A DNA stretch of 64,000 bases. It comes from Novosphingobium sp. HII-3. Lineage in GTDB: Bacteria; Pseudomonadota; Alphaproteobacteria; Sphingomonadales; Sphingomonadaceae. The DNA is taken from contig NZ_PPSM01000007.1 in assembly GCF_002916655.1 (NCBI RefSeq), positions 1 to 64,000 of the forward strand. The letters are read 5' to 3'. Within the stretch, counting starts at the first letter, position 1. Each line of letters begins with the position of its first letter. Below are positions 54,040 through 63,542 of this stretch, in pieces. A program made the translations under genes and the position numbers. The notes beneath the pieces were generated by a model. It did no database searches. It was not told the DNA's origin and saw only the letters and a list, made by a program, of their open reading frames with translations.

Positions 54040-55577
54040 GCACGCTCTCACCCGCCATGGGGGAAGAGCGCTCAGGCATCTTCTCCCACTTCGGTCGGGA
54101 CTTCACGGCTTCCATAGTCGTGTTTCTCGTGGCCATGCCCCTGTGCATGGGTATCGCGATCGCATCCGGCGTGCCGCCGGAGAAGGGCCTCGTCACCGGC
54201 ATAATTGGTGGCATCGTCGTGGGCCTGCTGGCGGGGTCGCCGCTGCAGGTCAGCGGACCGGCTGCCGGCCTGGCCGTCATCGTGTTCGAGTTCGTTCGCG
54301 AGCACGGACTGGAAGCGCTGGGGCCGGTGCTGCTGCTGGCAGGCATTCTCCAACTCGTTGCGGGCGCGCTCAAGCTGGGTGGCCTGTTTCGCGCGATCAG
54401 CCCGGCGGTGGTTCACGGGATGCTTGCGGGCATCGGCGCGCTGATTGTCATCGGCCAGTTCCATATCCTGTTCGATGAAAGGCCGTTGTCCAGCGGCTTG
54501 CAGAACCTGGCCGCGATGCCGGAGCGGATCTTCGGGCTCGACTTCTCCAATGCGGCGGCGACGGAAATGGCGTTGTTGCTCGGCCTTCTGACGATCGTCG
54601 TCATGATCGGCTGGGAGAAGGTGCGTCCCAAGTCGATGACCCTTGTTCCAGGCGCACTGCTGGGCGTTCTGGCCGCGACCGCCATCGCCTGGGGATTGGG
54701 TCTGGAGGTCGCGCGCATCGAGGTGCCGACTTCCATCGCTGCAGCGTTCGCTTTTCCCACGAGCGCCGCCTGGTTCGCCCCGCTGGGCAATCCCGCGCTC
54801 ATCGTGGCCGCGCTCGCCATCGCCTTCATTGCCAGCGCGGAAACCCTGCTCTCGGCTGCGGCGGTCGATCGCATGCATGATGGTGAGCGTACGAAGTACG
54901 ACAAGGAACTGCGTGCGCAGGGTGTCGGCAACTTCCTGTGCGGTGTCTTCGGCGCACTCCCCATGACGGGCGTCATCGTCCGCTCATCCGCCAACGTCCA
55001 GGCCGGCGCGCGGACGCGGCTGTCCACCATGCTTCACGGCGTGTGGATACTCGGTTTCGTCGCCCTGCTGCCGTGGCTGCTGCGCGAAGTGCCGATGGCG
55101 GCCCTTGGCGGCGTCCTCGTGGTGACGGGCTGGAAGCTCGTGAGCCTCAAGCATGTCCGTCACCTCTTCAAGGTGCATGGCGTGCTGCCGGCGGCGATCT
55201 GGGCGGTTACCTTCATCTTGGTGGTGACCACAGATCTGCTGACGGGCGTGCTCGTAGGCCTCGCGCTCTCGGTCATCGAACTGCTGCCGCACTACAAACA
55301 CCTGCGCCTCAAGGTGGAAGAGCACGACGAGGGTGAGGCCACTCGCCTTGAACTGAACGGCGCTGCGACTTTCGTGGGCCTGACGCGCCTGAACAACGTG
55401 CTTGAGAAGCAGCCGCCTCATCGCCCGGTCCATCTCGACCTCGGTCGCGTGAAGGCGATGGACCATACGACGGCGGAAACCCTTTCCGAATGGATCAGCC
55501 GTCGCCGCCAGGGCGGCCAGCGTGACCGCGTCACCGGTCCGGACAACATCCTGCGGCCACTTCCTGTGGCAGGCTGA
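54036..55577 (+). CDS. SulP family anion transporter (likely bicarbonate)
   Basis: 513 residues, about 10-12 membrane segments. SulP features: MPLCMGIAIASGVPPEKGLVTGIIGG near the start and GNFLCGVFGALPMTGVIVRSSANVQAGARTRLS in the middle. A short C-terminal STAS-like part (about 430-513) contains LELNGAATFVGLTRL and PVHLDLGRVKAMDHT. The overlap with a carbonic anhydrase points to bicarbonate rather than sulfate. Some bacteria fuse the two activities. Ends before a strong terminator. Confidence 0.92.
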   Translation: MSTLSPAMGEERSGIFSHFGRDFTASIVVFLVAMPLCMGIAIASGVPPEKGLVTGIIGGIVVGLLAGSPLQVSGPAAGLAVIVFEFVREHGLEALGPVLLLAGILQLVAGALKLGGLFRAISPAVVHGMLAGIGALIVIGQFHILFDERPLSSGLQNLAAMPERIFGLDFSNAAATEMALLLGLLTIVVMIGWEKVRPKSMTLVPGALLGVLAATAIAWGLGLEVARIEVPTSIAAAFAFPTSAAWFAPLGNPALIVAALAIAFIASAETLLSAAAVDRMHDGERTKYDKELRAQGVGNFLCGVFGALPMTGVIVRSSANVQAGARTRLSTMLHGVWILGFVALLPWLLREVPMAALGGVLVVTGWKLVSLKHVRHLFKVHGVLPAAIWAVTFILVVTTDLLTGVLVGLALSVIELLPHYKHLRLKVEEHDEGEATRLELNGAATFVGLTRLNNVLEKQPPHRPVHLDLGRVKAMDHTTAETLSEWISRRRQGGQRDRVTGPDNILRPLPVAG

Positions 55578-55625
55578 CCCGGCTCAGGGAGCCGACACCC
55601 GCCTCAGGGCCATGACGCCGAAACC

Positions 55626-55663
55626 CGGGCGGCTGTGCAATCGCGCAGCCGCCCGTTTTCTTT
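55626..55663 (+). terminator. Intrinsic terminator after the SulP gene
   Basis: CGGGCGGCTG (55626-55635) pairs with CAGCCGCCCG (55646-55655); three inner pairs extend it. TTTTCTTT follows directly. Confidence 0.9.
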
Positions 55664-55876
55664 CGACCGAAGCATCCCCGGCGGAGCGAATGTGTTGCAG
55701 GCCAACCACAGCTGATCGCCCCGTGATGCTATGGAAGCACATGGCGCTTGCCAAGATGCGCCCATGCCCTAGGGTTGGGAGCGTCTGCAGGAACAAGGCC
55801 CGCCACGTAGCGGCTGCCTGGCGTGCGGGCCGCAGGACGGAACATGCTACAACAGTAACATGAGGGTGTTCCGACT

Positions 55877-56740
55877 ATGACGTCTCGTCTCTTCTCCGGC
55901 GTCGCCGGCTCCGTGGCTGCCTGCACTGCCGCCATGATCGGCTTCGCCACCCCCGCAATTGCGCAGGAAGAAGCTCCCAGCGAAATCTCCGTCTCCGGAA
56001 CCGTTGGTCTCGTGACCGACTACCGCTTCCGCGGCGTGTCTCAGACGGATGAGGAACTGGCGGTGCAAGGCGGCGTCACCGTTTCGCACGCAAGCGGCGC
56101 CTACGTCGGCACTTGGGCTTCGAACCTGGCCGGGTGGGGCACGTTCGGCGGCTCGAACACCGAACTCGATATTTATGGTGGCTACGCCGCCGAAGTCACG
56201 CCCGGTGTGAAGCTCGATGTCGGCCTGACGTGGTACATGTATCCGGGCGGCGCGGACACGACTGACTTTGCGGAGCCCTACGTGAAGCTTTCGGGCGACG
56301 TCGGACCGGCCAGCGTGCTCGTGGGCGTGGCCTACGCACCCAAGCAGCGCGCGCTGGGCCGCGTCTACTATGATGCCGACGCGTACAACGCCGGCGTCCC
56401 CGATGCCCCGGGCAAGAAGTCCGACAACTTCTACATGTGGGCGGATGCAAGCTCCGCGATCCCCGAAACCCCGCTCACCGTGAAGGGGCACATCGGCTAT
56501 TCGAACGGCAACTCCGGCCTCGGCCCGAACGGGACGAGCGTTGCGCCGACCGGCAGCTACGTGGACTGGATGCTGGGCGCCGACATGGCGGTCGGGCCGC
56601 TCACGCTCGGCATCGCCTACATCGACACCGATATCTCGAAGTCGGAATCGGCTTACCTTTACCCGAACTTCGCCTCCAGCAAGGATGGCTCACAGATCGC
56701 GGGAGCGACCATGGTGTTCTCGCTCGGAGCCTCGTTCTAA
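55877..56740 (+). CDS. TorF/Gcw_chp family putative porin
   Basis: 287 residues. Signal peptide (about 1-29, ATPAIAQ). The mature N-terminus VSGTVGLVTDYRFRGVSQTDEE is the Gcw_chp/TorF signature. Amphipathic strands run throughout, with YGGYAAEVTPGVKLDVGLTWYMYP and DFAEPYVKLSGDVGPASVLVG, ending in an aromatic-terminated strand (GASF). Outer-membrane barrel; solute unknown. Preceded by a 300-bp gap that holds the SulP terminator and presumably its own promoter. Confidence 0.88.
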   Translation: MTSRLFSGVAGSVAACTAAMIGFATPAIAQEEAPSEISVSGTVGLVTDYRFRGVSQTDEELAVQGGVTVSHASGAYVGTWASNLAGWGTFGGSNTELDIYGGYAAEVTPGVKLDVGLTWYMYPGGADTTDFAEPYVKLSGDVGPASVLVGVAYAPKQRALGRVYYDADAYNAGVPDAPGKKSDNFYMWADASSAIPETPLTVKGHIGYSNGNSGLGPNGTSVAPTGSYVDWMLGADMAVGPLTLGIAYIDTDISKSESAYLYPNFASSKDGSQIAGATMVFSLGASF

Positions 56741-56846
56741 GCGAACCGACGGGCGCCTGCCTCACCGGTGGTGGCAGGCGCCTGCAGGCCGAGCACCGGC
56801 AGGAGCGCCATTCAGGGAGGAGGGCTCCTGTTGCTGCGGGCCAACG

Positions 56847-56879
56847 AAAAAGGGCGCGGTGGTCAAGACCACCGCGCCC
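56847..56879 (-). terminator. Intrinsic terminator for typA, possibly bidirectional
   Basis: A perfect 13-bp repeat (56852-56864 and 56867-56879) forms a tight hairpin. AAAAA at 56847-56851 gives a U tract for the minus-strand typA transcript. The T run on the plus side is weak. Confidence 0.88.
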
Positions 56880-56912
56880 TTCGTGCTACTGCCCTTGGAA
56901 GGGAGGCCTCGT

Positions 56913-58745
56913 TCAGGCGTTTTCCTTCTTGCGGCTCGCCTTCTTGCGCTCATGCGGGTCGAGGATCGCCTTGCGCAGACGGATCGACTGCGGCGTCACT
57001 TCCACCATCTCGTCGTCGTCGATGTAGGCGATGGCCTGCTCGAGCGTCATGATCTTGGGCGGGGTCAGGCGGATGGCGTCATCCTTGCCGGTCGAACGGA
57101 AGTTCGTCAGCTGCTTCGACTTCATCGGATTGACTTCAAGATCGTCGGGCTTGGCGTTTTCGCCAATGATCATGCCTTCGTAGATCTTGTCCTGCGGCTT
57201 CACGAACAGGATGCCGCGCTCTTCGAGGCTGTTGAGAGCGTACCCGACGGCTTCGCCCGTGCCGTTCGAGATCAGGACGCCGTTGAGGCGGCCTTCGATC
57301 GGGCCCTTGTGAGCGTCGTACTTCTCGAACAGGCGGTTCATGATGCCGGTGCCGCGGGTGTCCGACAGGAACTCGCCGTGGTAGCCGATGAGGCCGCGCG
57401 AAGGGGCCGAGAAGGTGATGCGGGTCTTGCCGAGGCCTGAAGGACGCATGTCGGTCAGCTCGGCCTTGCGGCGCTGCATCTTCTCGACGACTGTGCCCGA
57501 GTATTCGTCGTCCACGTCGATGACGACGGTCTCGTACGGCTCGGTGCGGCCACCGTTCTCGTCCGTGCCAAACAGCACGCGCGGACGGCTGATGCCGAGT
57601 TCGAAGCCTTCGCGGCGCATCGTCTCGATGACCACGCCGAGCTGGAGTTCGCCGCGACCGGCGACTTCGAAGCTGTCCTTGTCGGCCGACTCGGTGACGC
57701 GGATTGCGACGTTGGTTTCCGCTTCGCGCATCAGGCGGTCGCGAATCATGCGGCTCGTCACCTTGTCGCCTTCACGGCCCGCGAGCGGGCTGTCGTTGAC
57801 GGCGAATCGCATCGCCAGCGTCGGCGGATCGATCGGCTGGGCCTTGATCGGAACGGAGACGGACGGATCGGCGATGGTGTTGGCCACGGTGGCCTTCTCA
57901 AGGCCTGCGAGCGCGATGATGTCACCGGCGCGGGCTTCGTCTACGGGCACGCGGTCGAGGCCGCGGAACGTCAGCACCTTCGTCGCGCGGCCCACCTCGA
58001 TGACCTTGCCGTCGGCGTCGATGGCCCGGATGGGGTCATTGACCTTGAGCTTGCCAGACTGGACGCGGCCGGTCAGGACGCGGCCCATGAAGTTGTCACG
58101 GTCGAGAAGCGTGGCAAGGAAGGAGAACGGCGCGTCGACGTCGAGGTTCGGCGCCGGCACGTGCTCGACGATCTTCTCGAACAGCGAGGTCAGCGTGCCT
58201 TCGCGAGCGTCCGGATCGTAGCTGGCGTAGCCGTTGCGGCCCGACGCGTAGAGAACCGGGAAGTCCAGCTGCTCGTCATTGGCGTCGAGGCTGACGAAGA
58301 GGTCGAACACCTCGTCGAGCACTTCGGCATGACGGCCATCGGGACGGTCGATCTTGTTGACCACGACGATCGGCTTGAGGCCGAGGCCCAGCGCCTTGCC
58401 GGTGACGAACTTGGTCTGCGGCATCGCGCCTTCCGAGCTGTCGACCAGCAGGATCACGCCGTCGACCATCGAGAGGATGCGCTCGACCTCTGCGCCGAAG
58501 TCAGCGTGGCCGGGCGTGTCGACGATGTTGATGCGGTAGCCGTTCCACTCAATCGAAGTCGGCTTCGCCAGGATGGTGATGCCGCGCTCTTTTTCGAGAT
58601 CGTTCGAGTCCATGGCGCGCTCTTCGACGCGCTGGTTGTCGCGGAAGGTGCCGGACTGGCGGAAAAGCTGGTCGACGAGGGTGGTTTTGCCGTGGTCGAC
58701 GTGCGCAATGATTGCGATGTTGCGCAAAGGAAGCGGGGCGGACAT
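56913..58745 (-). CDS. typA: Translational GTPase TypA/BipA
   Basis: 610 residues from ATG 58745. G1 AHVDHGKTT (about residues 12-20), G2 region with ERGITI, G3 DTPGHADF, G4 NKID, followed by EF-G-like domains III and V and the TypA-specific C-terminal region, for example [19 protein letters not shown]. It binds ribosomes and aids 50S assembly and stress or low-temperature growth. Length matches the family. Own terminator downstream. Confidence 0.97.
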   Translation of the reverse strand: MSAPLPLRNIAIIAHVDHGKTTLVDQLFRQSGTFRDNQRVEERAMDSNDLEKERGITILAKPTSIEWNGYRINIVDTPGHADFGAEVERILSMVDGVILLVDSSEGAMPQTKFVTGKALGLGLKPIVVVNKIDRPDGRHAEVLDEVFDLFVSLDANDEQLDFPVLYASGRNGYASYDPDAREGTLTSLFEKIVEHVPAPNLDVDAPFSFLATLLDRDNFMGRVLTGRVQSGKLKVNDPIRAIDADGKVIEVGRATKVLTFRGLDRVPVDEARAGDIIALAGLEKATVANTIADPSVSVPIKAQPIDPPTLAMRFAVNDSPLAGREGDKVTSRMIRDRLMREAETNVAIRVTESADKDSFEVAGRGELQLGVVIETMRREGFELGISRPRVLFGTDENGGRTEPYETVVIDVDDEYSGTVVEKMQRRKAELTDMRPSGLGKTRITFSAPSRGLIGYHGEFLSDTRGTGIMNRLFEKYDAHKGPIEGRLNGVLISNGTGEAVGYALNSLEERGILFVKPQDKIYEGMIIGENAKPDDLEVNPMKSKQLTNFRSTGKDDAIRLTPPKIMTLEQAIAYIDDDEMVEVTPQSIRLRKAILDPHERKKASRKKENA

Positions 58746-58984
58746 GGGTCTACTCTCAGTAGGAGGGCTAGGGCGAGCAGCCCTGTGCTGCACCGCAAAA
58801 TTGGCGCGCCCTTAACCGATTACAGTGATTCCGGCAAGCGGGGTACGCTGTCCGGTTGAGGCGGCGATGGGTCGCTCCGGCAATCGGCCGGGAAACCTCT
58901 GCGCGCCTGGAGCGGTTCAGGCAGGGAAGCACGCTCGGGGCGCGGACGTGGACGAGGGGCGCATAATCCATGAAGGGGCAGGTG

Positions 58985-59452
58985 ATGACACGATATGGCG
59001 GCTTTTGGTGGCGGGCGCTGGCTTACCTGATCGACGCGATCATCCTTCAACTGGCGCTGTCGGTGTTGGGCGGAGCGCTTGGCTTCGGGATGATGTTGCC
59101 GCTGGCGGGCACGGGCAGCCTGGCCGATGCCGTGATCGGATTCTCAATGCTCGGCATGATCCTTGTCCTGCTCGTGGGCCAGTGGCTCTACTTCGCCCTG
59201 ATGGAAAGTTCGCGGCTGCAGGGCACCCTGGGCAAGCTGGCGGTCGGCCTCATCGTCACCGACGAGGAAGGGCGCCGGATAAATTTCATGCGGGCGACGG
59301 GGCGCTACTTCGCCAAATTCCTGTCCGGTCTCATCCTGTGCATCGGCTATGCCATGGCGGCATTCAGTGCCCGCAAGCAGGCGCTCCACGACATGATGGC
59401 CGGAACGCTGGTCTACAGGACCCGTGATCCTTCCAGCCTTTCTGCGCAGTAG
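58985..59452 (+). CDS. RDD family membrane protein
   Basis: 155 residues from ATG 58985; ATG 58970 would add five. Four hydrophobic segments. FWWRALAYLIDAIILQLALS carries the first Arg-Asp pair, and the second half has QGTLGKLAVGLIVTDEEGRRI and ARKQALHDMMAGTLV, the typical RDD endings. Proposed ion or solute transport role; unproven. Divergent from typA. Confidence 0.88.
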   Translation: MTRYGGFWWRALAYLIDAIILQLALSVLGGALGFGMMLPLAGTGSLADAVIGFSMLGMILVLLVGQWLYFALMESSRLQGTLGKLAVGLIVTDEEGRRINFMRATGRYFAKFLSGLILCIGYAMAAFSARKQALHDMMAGTLVYRTRDPSSLSAQ

Positions 59453-59477
59453 CGGGGCCAGGCCCGCCGAGCCACCC

Positions 59478-62033
59478 CTAGAGTTCGCGCAGCGCGCTGG
59501 CGGGCTTTGCGCGCAGGAGCGGCAGCGTGGCGGCGAGGGCGAACGCAAGGATGAGCCCCACACCCGAAAGCAGCACCGCTGCGATCCGCGCCCAGTCCGG
59601 CAACCATTCAAATTCGAACAGCTTCACCACGATAATCCAGGCGGCCCCACTGCCCACCAGCAGCGAGACCCCCGCCAGTAGGGCGGCGATGAAGCCGTAC
59701 TCCGCCATCAGCAGACCGAGCAGCTGCCGTCGGCTCGCGCCCAGGACGCGGAGAATTACCGTATCGTAAGTCCGGCTGGCGCGGGCGGCGGCGATGGCGC
59801 CGAGCAGGACGGCGAGCCCGGCCAGTACGGTGACGGCAGCAGCGGCGAGGATGGCCGCGGACATCTGGTCAATGAGGGCGCGTGCGTCCCGCAGCAGGCT
59901 TCCCGTTTCGATCACGGAGGAGGAGGGGAATGCCCGTGCGAGCCGTGGCAGGAGGTTCGCTGTCGCTGCGCCGTCCGGCACTTCGATGGTGGCGGCCAGG
60001 TTGTGCGGCGCGTCAGCGAGGGCATTGGGCGAGAAGACGAGCACGTAGTTGAAGCCGAGGCTGTCCCAATCGATGCGGCGCAGTGCGGCGATACGGGCTG
60101 TGCGTTCCACGCCCAGAACGCTGATCGTCACGTAGTCGCCGACCTTTACCCCAACGGCTTCAGCCAGCTTCTCATCAAGCGAGACCAGCGGTTCGCCGCG
60201 ATAAAGTTCTGGCCACCACTGGCCTGCCGTAACCGTGCTGCCTTCCGGGACAACGGACGAATAGGTCAGGCCGCGTTCGCCCCTCAGCGCCCAAGCGCCA
60301 TCGGGCAAGTCCTTGCCCAGGCTCGAAACAGTGGTCATGGCGCCCTTGGACCCATAGGCGAGTATCCGACCGCGCAGGTTCGGCACGATCCGCAGCGTGG
60401 CGTCCGGAATCGTGCGCTCCACCGTCCGGCGAAAGTCCGCAGTCTTGTCCTTCGGGACGTCGAGGACGAAGAAGTCCGGCGCGCGGTCCGGCACGGTCCG
60501 GCGAATGTTCGCGTCAAGGCTGGTCTGGACGGCGGCGATCAGGACGAAGGCCGAAAGCCCGAAGCCCAGCGCCGTCACCAGTGCTCCGGTCTGCGCTCCG
60601 GGGCGATGAAGATTGGCGAGCCCGGCGCGGAGCATGGGACGGCGGGATCGCGGCAGCCGCGCGGCCAGGGCCCGGATGCCGATGCCGATCACTGCCAGCA
60701 AGGCCAGTATCGCAGCCGATCCTGCCAGAAAGCCGAGCGTTACAAGCGGCTGTGCGGCATTGAACAGGGCGAGAGCGACGATGGCGAGAAGGCCCAGCCC
60801 GACGGGAAAGGCAAGAGCCTTCCTGTCGACGACCAGCGGCGCGACGCGGGCGCGCATAAGCGCCATGGCGGGCCAGCTGCGGGCGCGCATCAGGGGCGGG
60901 GCGGCAAAGACCAGGGCCACGAGCAGGCCATAGCCTGCCGCCGTCGCCAGGGCGGCGGGGGAGACGGTGAAGCCGGTGTCCACCGGCAGAAGGCTCTGCA
61001 GCGCCGTTGCCAGGAGCGGAGTGACGAGCACGCCCGCGCAAAGGCCGGCGAGGCTGCCGATGATTGCGGCGGCGCCGACCTGGAGTACGTAAATTCGGGC
61101 TATGTCACCGCTTGTGGCGCCCAGCACCTTGAGCGTGGCGATGGAATTGCGCCGCGCTTCCAGGTAGGAGGTGACGCCGCCACCGATGCCGATGCCCGCA
61201 ATCACCAGCGCCGCCAGTCCGACCAGCATGAGAAACTCGCCCATGCGGCTGACAAAGCGCTCGGTAGAGGGCGAGGCCGCCTTGCGGGTTCGAGTCTCGA
61301 AGCTGGGGCCGAAACGCTCCTTCAGGCGCTCGACCGCAGCTTCCGGGTCACGCCCCGCAGCGTCGAAGCGCACCTTTGCGACGCTGCGGTACATGGCACC
61401 CGGCGCCGTGAGCCCGGCTTTCTCCGGTAGCTCCAGCCCAACGATGGCCGTGTCACCCAGGGCGAAACCTTCGCTCATCTGCTCCGGGTCCGCCTCGATG
61501 ATGCCGGAGACGGCGACAGGCACGCCGCCCACGGTGATCGTGTCGCCGGGAGCTACACGCAGGCGTGCGGCGGTGCCTCTCGCTATCCAGGCGCCGTTTG
61601 CAGGCGGCGCCCTGACCTCGCGGCCGTCGGTAAGCTCCAGAGTTCCGTAAAGCGGCCAGGCATCGTCCACCGCCTTCAGCGCGACCGGCGCCGTCATGTC
61701 GCGGTGGCTAGCGATCGCCTGAAGGCGCAGGCCCTGGGAGGTCTGTCCGAGGGAAGCGAGTGCCGCGTTCTCCTCTTCCGAAAGGGGGCGCTGCCAGATG
61801 CGCAACTCGATGTCGCCGCCAAGGATCTCTCGCCCGCGGGAGCCGAGTTCGCGCTCGATCGAACCGGTCAGCGTACCGATCGCCGCGATCGCTCCCACCC
61901 CGAGGAACAGGCACACGAGAAGGAGTCGCAATCCCTTGAAGCGCGCCGAAAGATCCCGGCGGGCGAAGGTCCAGGCGGTTCGCCAAGGCAGAGCCTCAAC
62001 CAAGCGCGGCACTCGTGCGGCGGGCCGCAGCAT
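59478..62033 (-). CDS. ABC transporter permease, FtsX/MacB type (YbbP-like)
   Basis: 851 residues. One N-terminal membrane helix, a large extracytoplasmic domain, then two FtsX-type bundles of three to four helices (about residues 265-410 and 715-851), with a second periplasmic domain between. LRLLLVCLFLGVGAIAAIG and FEFEWLPDWARIAAVLLSG mark the first and last bundles. This doubled FtsX architecture is that of YbbP. The start overlaps the ATPase gene by 38 bases. It probably exports or extracts lipids or lipoproteins, or works with the TesA-like enzyme next door. Confidence 0.9.
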   Translation of the reverse strand: MLRPAARVPRLVEALPWRTAWTFARRDLSARFKGLRLLLVCLFLGVGAIAAIGTLTGSIERELGSRGREILGGDIELRIWQRPLSEEENAALASLGQTSQGLRLQAIASHRDMTAPVALKAVDDAWPLYGTLELTDGREVRAPPANGAWIARGTAARLRVAPGDTITVGGVPVAVSGIIEADPEQMSEGFALGDTAIVGLELPEKAGLTAPGAMYRSVAKVRFDAAGRDPEAAVERLKERFGPSFETRTRKAASPSTERFVSRMGEFLMLVGLAALVIAGIGIGGGVTSYLEARRNSIATLKVLGATSGDIARIYVLQVGAAAIIGSLAGLCAGVLVTPLLATALQSLLPVDTGFTVSPAALATAAGYGLLVALVFAAPPLMRARSWPAMALMRARVAPLVVDRKALAFPVGLGLLAIVALALFNAAQPLVTLGFLAGSAAILALLAVIGIGIRALAARLPRSRRPMLRAGLANLHRPGAQTGALVTALGFGLSAFVLIAAVQTSLDANIRRTVPDRAPDFFVLDVPKDKTADFRRTVERTIPDATLRIVPNLRGRILAYGSKGAMTTVSSLGKDLPDGAWALRGERGLTYSSVVPEGSTVTAGQWWPELYRGEPLVSLDEKLAEAVGVKVGDYVTISVLGVERTARIAALRRIDWDSLGFNYVLVFSPNALADAPHNLAATIEVPDGAATANLLPRLARAFPSSSVIETGSLLRDARALIDQMSAAILAAAAVTVLAGLAVLLGAIAAARASRTYDTVILRVLGASRRQLLGLLMAEYGFIAALLAGVSLLVGSGAAWIIVVKLFEFEWLPDWARIAAVLLSGVGLILAFALAATLPLLRAKPASALREL

Positions 62034-62787
62034 CGACGGCTTCGTCCCGGCCCGGGACGTCGCTGGCGATGCGGCCGTCGCCTATGGTCACCACCCGCTC
62101 GCAGCGGTGGGCCAGCGCTTCGTCGTGCGTGATGATGAGCAGGGTCGCCCCCGTCTCGTCCCGGCGGGCGAAGAGAAGGTCGATGATGGCCGCGCCGGTT
62201 GCACCGTCGAGGTTGCCCGTCGGCTCATCGGCGAAGACCAGCGTCGGGCGCGGCGCGAGGGCGCGGGCGATGGCCACGCGCTGCTGTTCGCCCCCGGAAA
62301 GCTGCGCCGGGTAGTGAGAAAGGCGATGGCCCAGACCGACCGCCTCCAGTTCGGCCCGTGCGCGCTCATGAGCATCCGCCATCCCGGCCAGCTCCATCGG
62401 CGTAGCCACGTTTTCCAGCGCTGTCATCGTCGGCAGGAGGTGGAAGGCCTGCAGCACGATGCCGATACGCCCGCGGCGTGCCCGGGCCAGGGCGTCTTCA
62501 TCCATGGCCGCAAAGTTTTCGCCCGCGACTTCGAGCGTTCCCGATGTGGCACGCTCAAGACCACACAGGACAGCCATCAGCGAGGACTTGCCCGATCCGG
62601 AAGGCCCGAGCAGGGCCAGCGTCTGCCCGTGCGGCACGGAAAGGTCCACTCCGCGCAGGATGTCGACCGCGCTTTCCCCGGTGCCCAGCGTGAGGCGCAG
62701 GTCGCGGGCAAGGATTGTCGGGACGGGGGTGGCGCCGTCAAAGGCGTGGGAAGGGCTTGTCACCGCTCCCATATGGGATAGCACCAT
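61996..62787 (-). CDS. ABC transporter ATP-binding protein (YbbA-like)
   Basis: About 263 residues from ATG 62787; ATG 62772 or TTG 62799 are alternatives. Walker A GPSGSGKSSL, Q-loop VLQAFHLLPTMTALENV, signature LSGGEQQRVAIARAL, Walker B LVFADEPTGNLDG, H-loop THDE. The MacB/LolD-like wording (LLPTxTALENV, DEPTGNLD) fits a partner for FtsX-type permeases. Divergent from tesA; the same gene trio (tesA with ybbA-ybbP) is seen in E. coli. Confidence 0.93.
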   Translation of the reverse strand: MVLSHMGAVTSPSHAFDGATPVPTILARDLRLTLGTGESAVDILRGVDLSVPHGQTLALLGPSGSGKSSLMAVLCGLERATSGTLEVAGENFAAMDEDALARARRGRIGIVLQAFHLLPTMTALENVATPMELAGMADAHERARAELEAVGLGHRLSHYPAQLSGGEQQRVAIARALAPRPTLVFADEPTGNLDGATGAAIIDLLFARRDETGATLLIITHDEALAHRCERVVTIGDGRIASDVPGRDEAVDAAARRTSAALG

Positions 62788-62821
62788 CCCATCCGACAAG
62801 TCGGTCTTTCAGGAGAATGCC

Positions 62822-63517
62822 TTGCGCCATCCTTCCCTCGCGCTTCTCGCCGCTTCCTCCCTGGCTCTGGCAGGCTGCGACAACACACCGTCTGCCCCCC
62901 CGTCGAGCGCGAGTGTGGTCGATGAGCCGCCCGGGATCCCGGTGATGGGTCCTGAGCGGCCGATCCTGGCATTCGGCGACTCGCTTCTGGCAGGTTACGG
63001 TCTGGAGGATGGCGAAAGCTATCCGGACCGGCTTGAACAGGCGCTGCGCGCCCGCGGGGTGAATGCGCGCATCGTGAACACCGGGGTTTCCGGAGATACC
63101 ACAGCTGCGGGTCTGCAACGCCTGGAGTTCACGTTGAAGAACCAGTCGGTGAAGCCCGAACTTGCGATCATCAGCCTTGGTGGCAACGACATGCTGCGGT
63201 CCCTTCCGCCGGAGGAGACGCGCGCCAACTTGGAGAAAATCCTGCAGCGGCTGAAGCAGGACGACATTCCCGTGGTGCTGCTGGGCATGCTGGCCGCGCC
63301 CAACCTGGGCAAGGATTACGCCGCCGCCTTCAACCCCATCTACCCGCAGCTGGCAGACACCTATGGCGCCGTGCTCGTCCCGTTCTTTCTTCAGCCCGTG
63401 ATCGACAAGCCGGACCTCATGCAGGGGGACCACGTCCATCCGACCGCATTGGGCATCGACGCCATCGTGGCGGCGACGGTGGACGATGTCGCGGACGCCC
63501 TGCCTCAGACGAAATAG
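62822..63517 (+). CDS. tesA: TesA-like SGNH arylesterase/lysophospholipase, lipoprotein
   Basis: 231 residues from TTG 62822, with AGGAG at 62811-62815. Lipobox LAGC puts Cys19 at the mature N-terminus, unlike E. coli TesA, which is periplasmic. SGNH blocks: ILAFGDSLLAGYGL (Ser), NTGVSGDTTAAG (Gly), SLGGNDMLR (Asn), and DHVHPTALG (Asp/His). It hydrolyses acyl esters, lysophospholipids or acyl-CoA. Divergent from the ybbA/ybbP-type ABC genes, the conserved arrangement. Confidence 0.93.
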   Translation: MRHPSLALLAASSLALAGCDNTPSAPPSSASVVDEPPGIPVMGPERPILAFGDSLLAGYGLEDGESYPDRLEQALRARGVNARIVNTGVSGDTTAAGLQRLEFTLKNQSVKPELAIISLGGNDMLRSLPPEETRANLEKILQRLKQDDIPVVLLGMLAAPNLGKDYAAAFNPIYPQLADTYGAVLVPFFLQPVIDKPDLMQGDHVHPTALGIDAIVAATVDDVADALPQTK

Positions 63518-63542
63518 CGCTCTCGCCGCCGGGAGGGAGAAG

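Noticed and set aside
60003..61430. 475-codon open frame on the plus strand
   Set aside because: Antisense to the YbbP-like permease; composition is that of a shadow frame.
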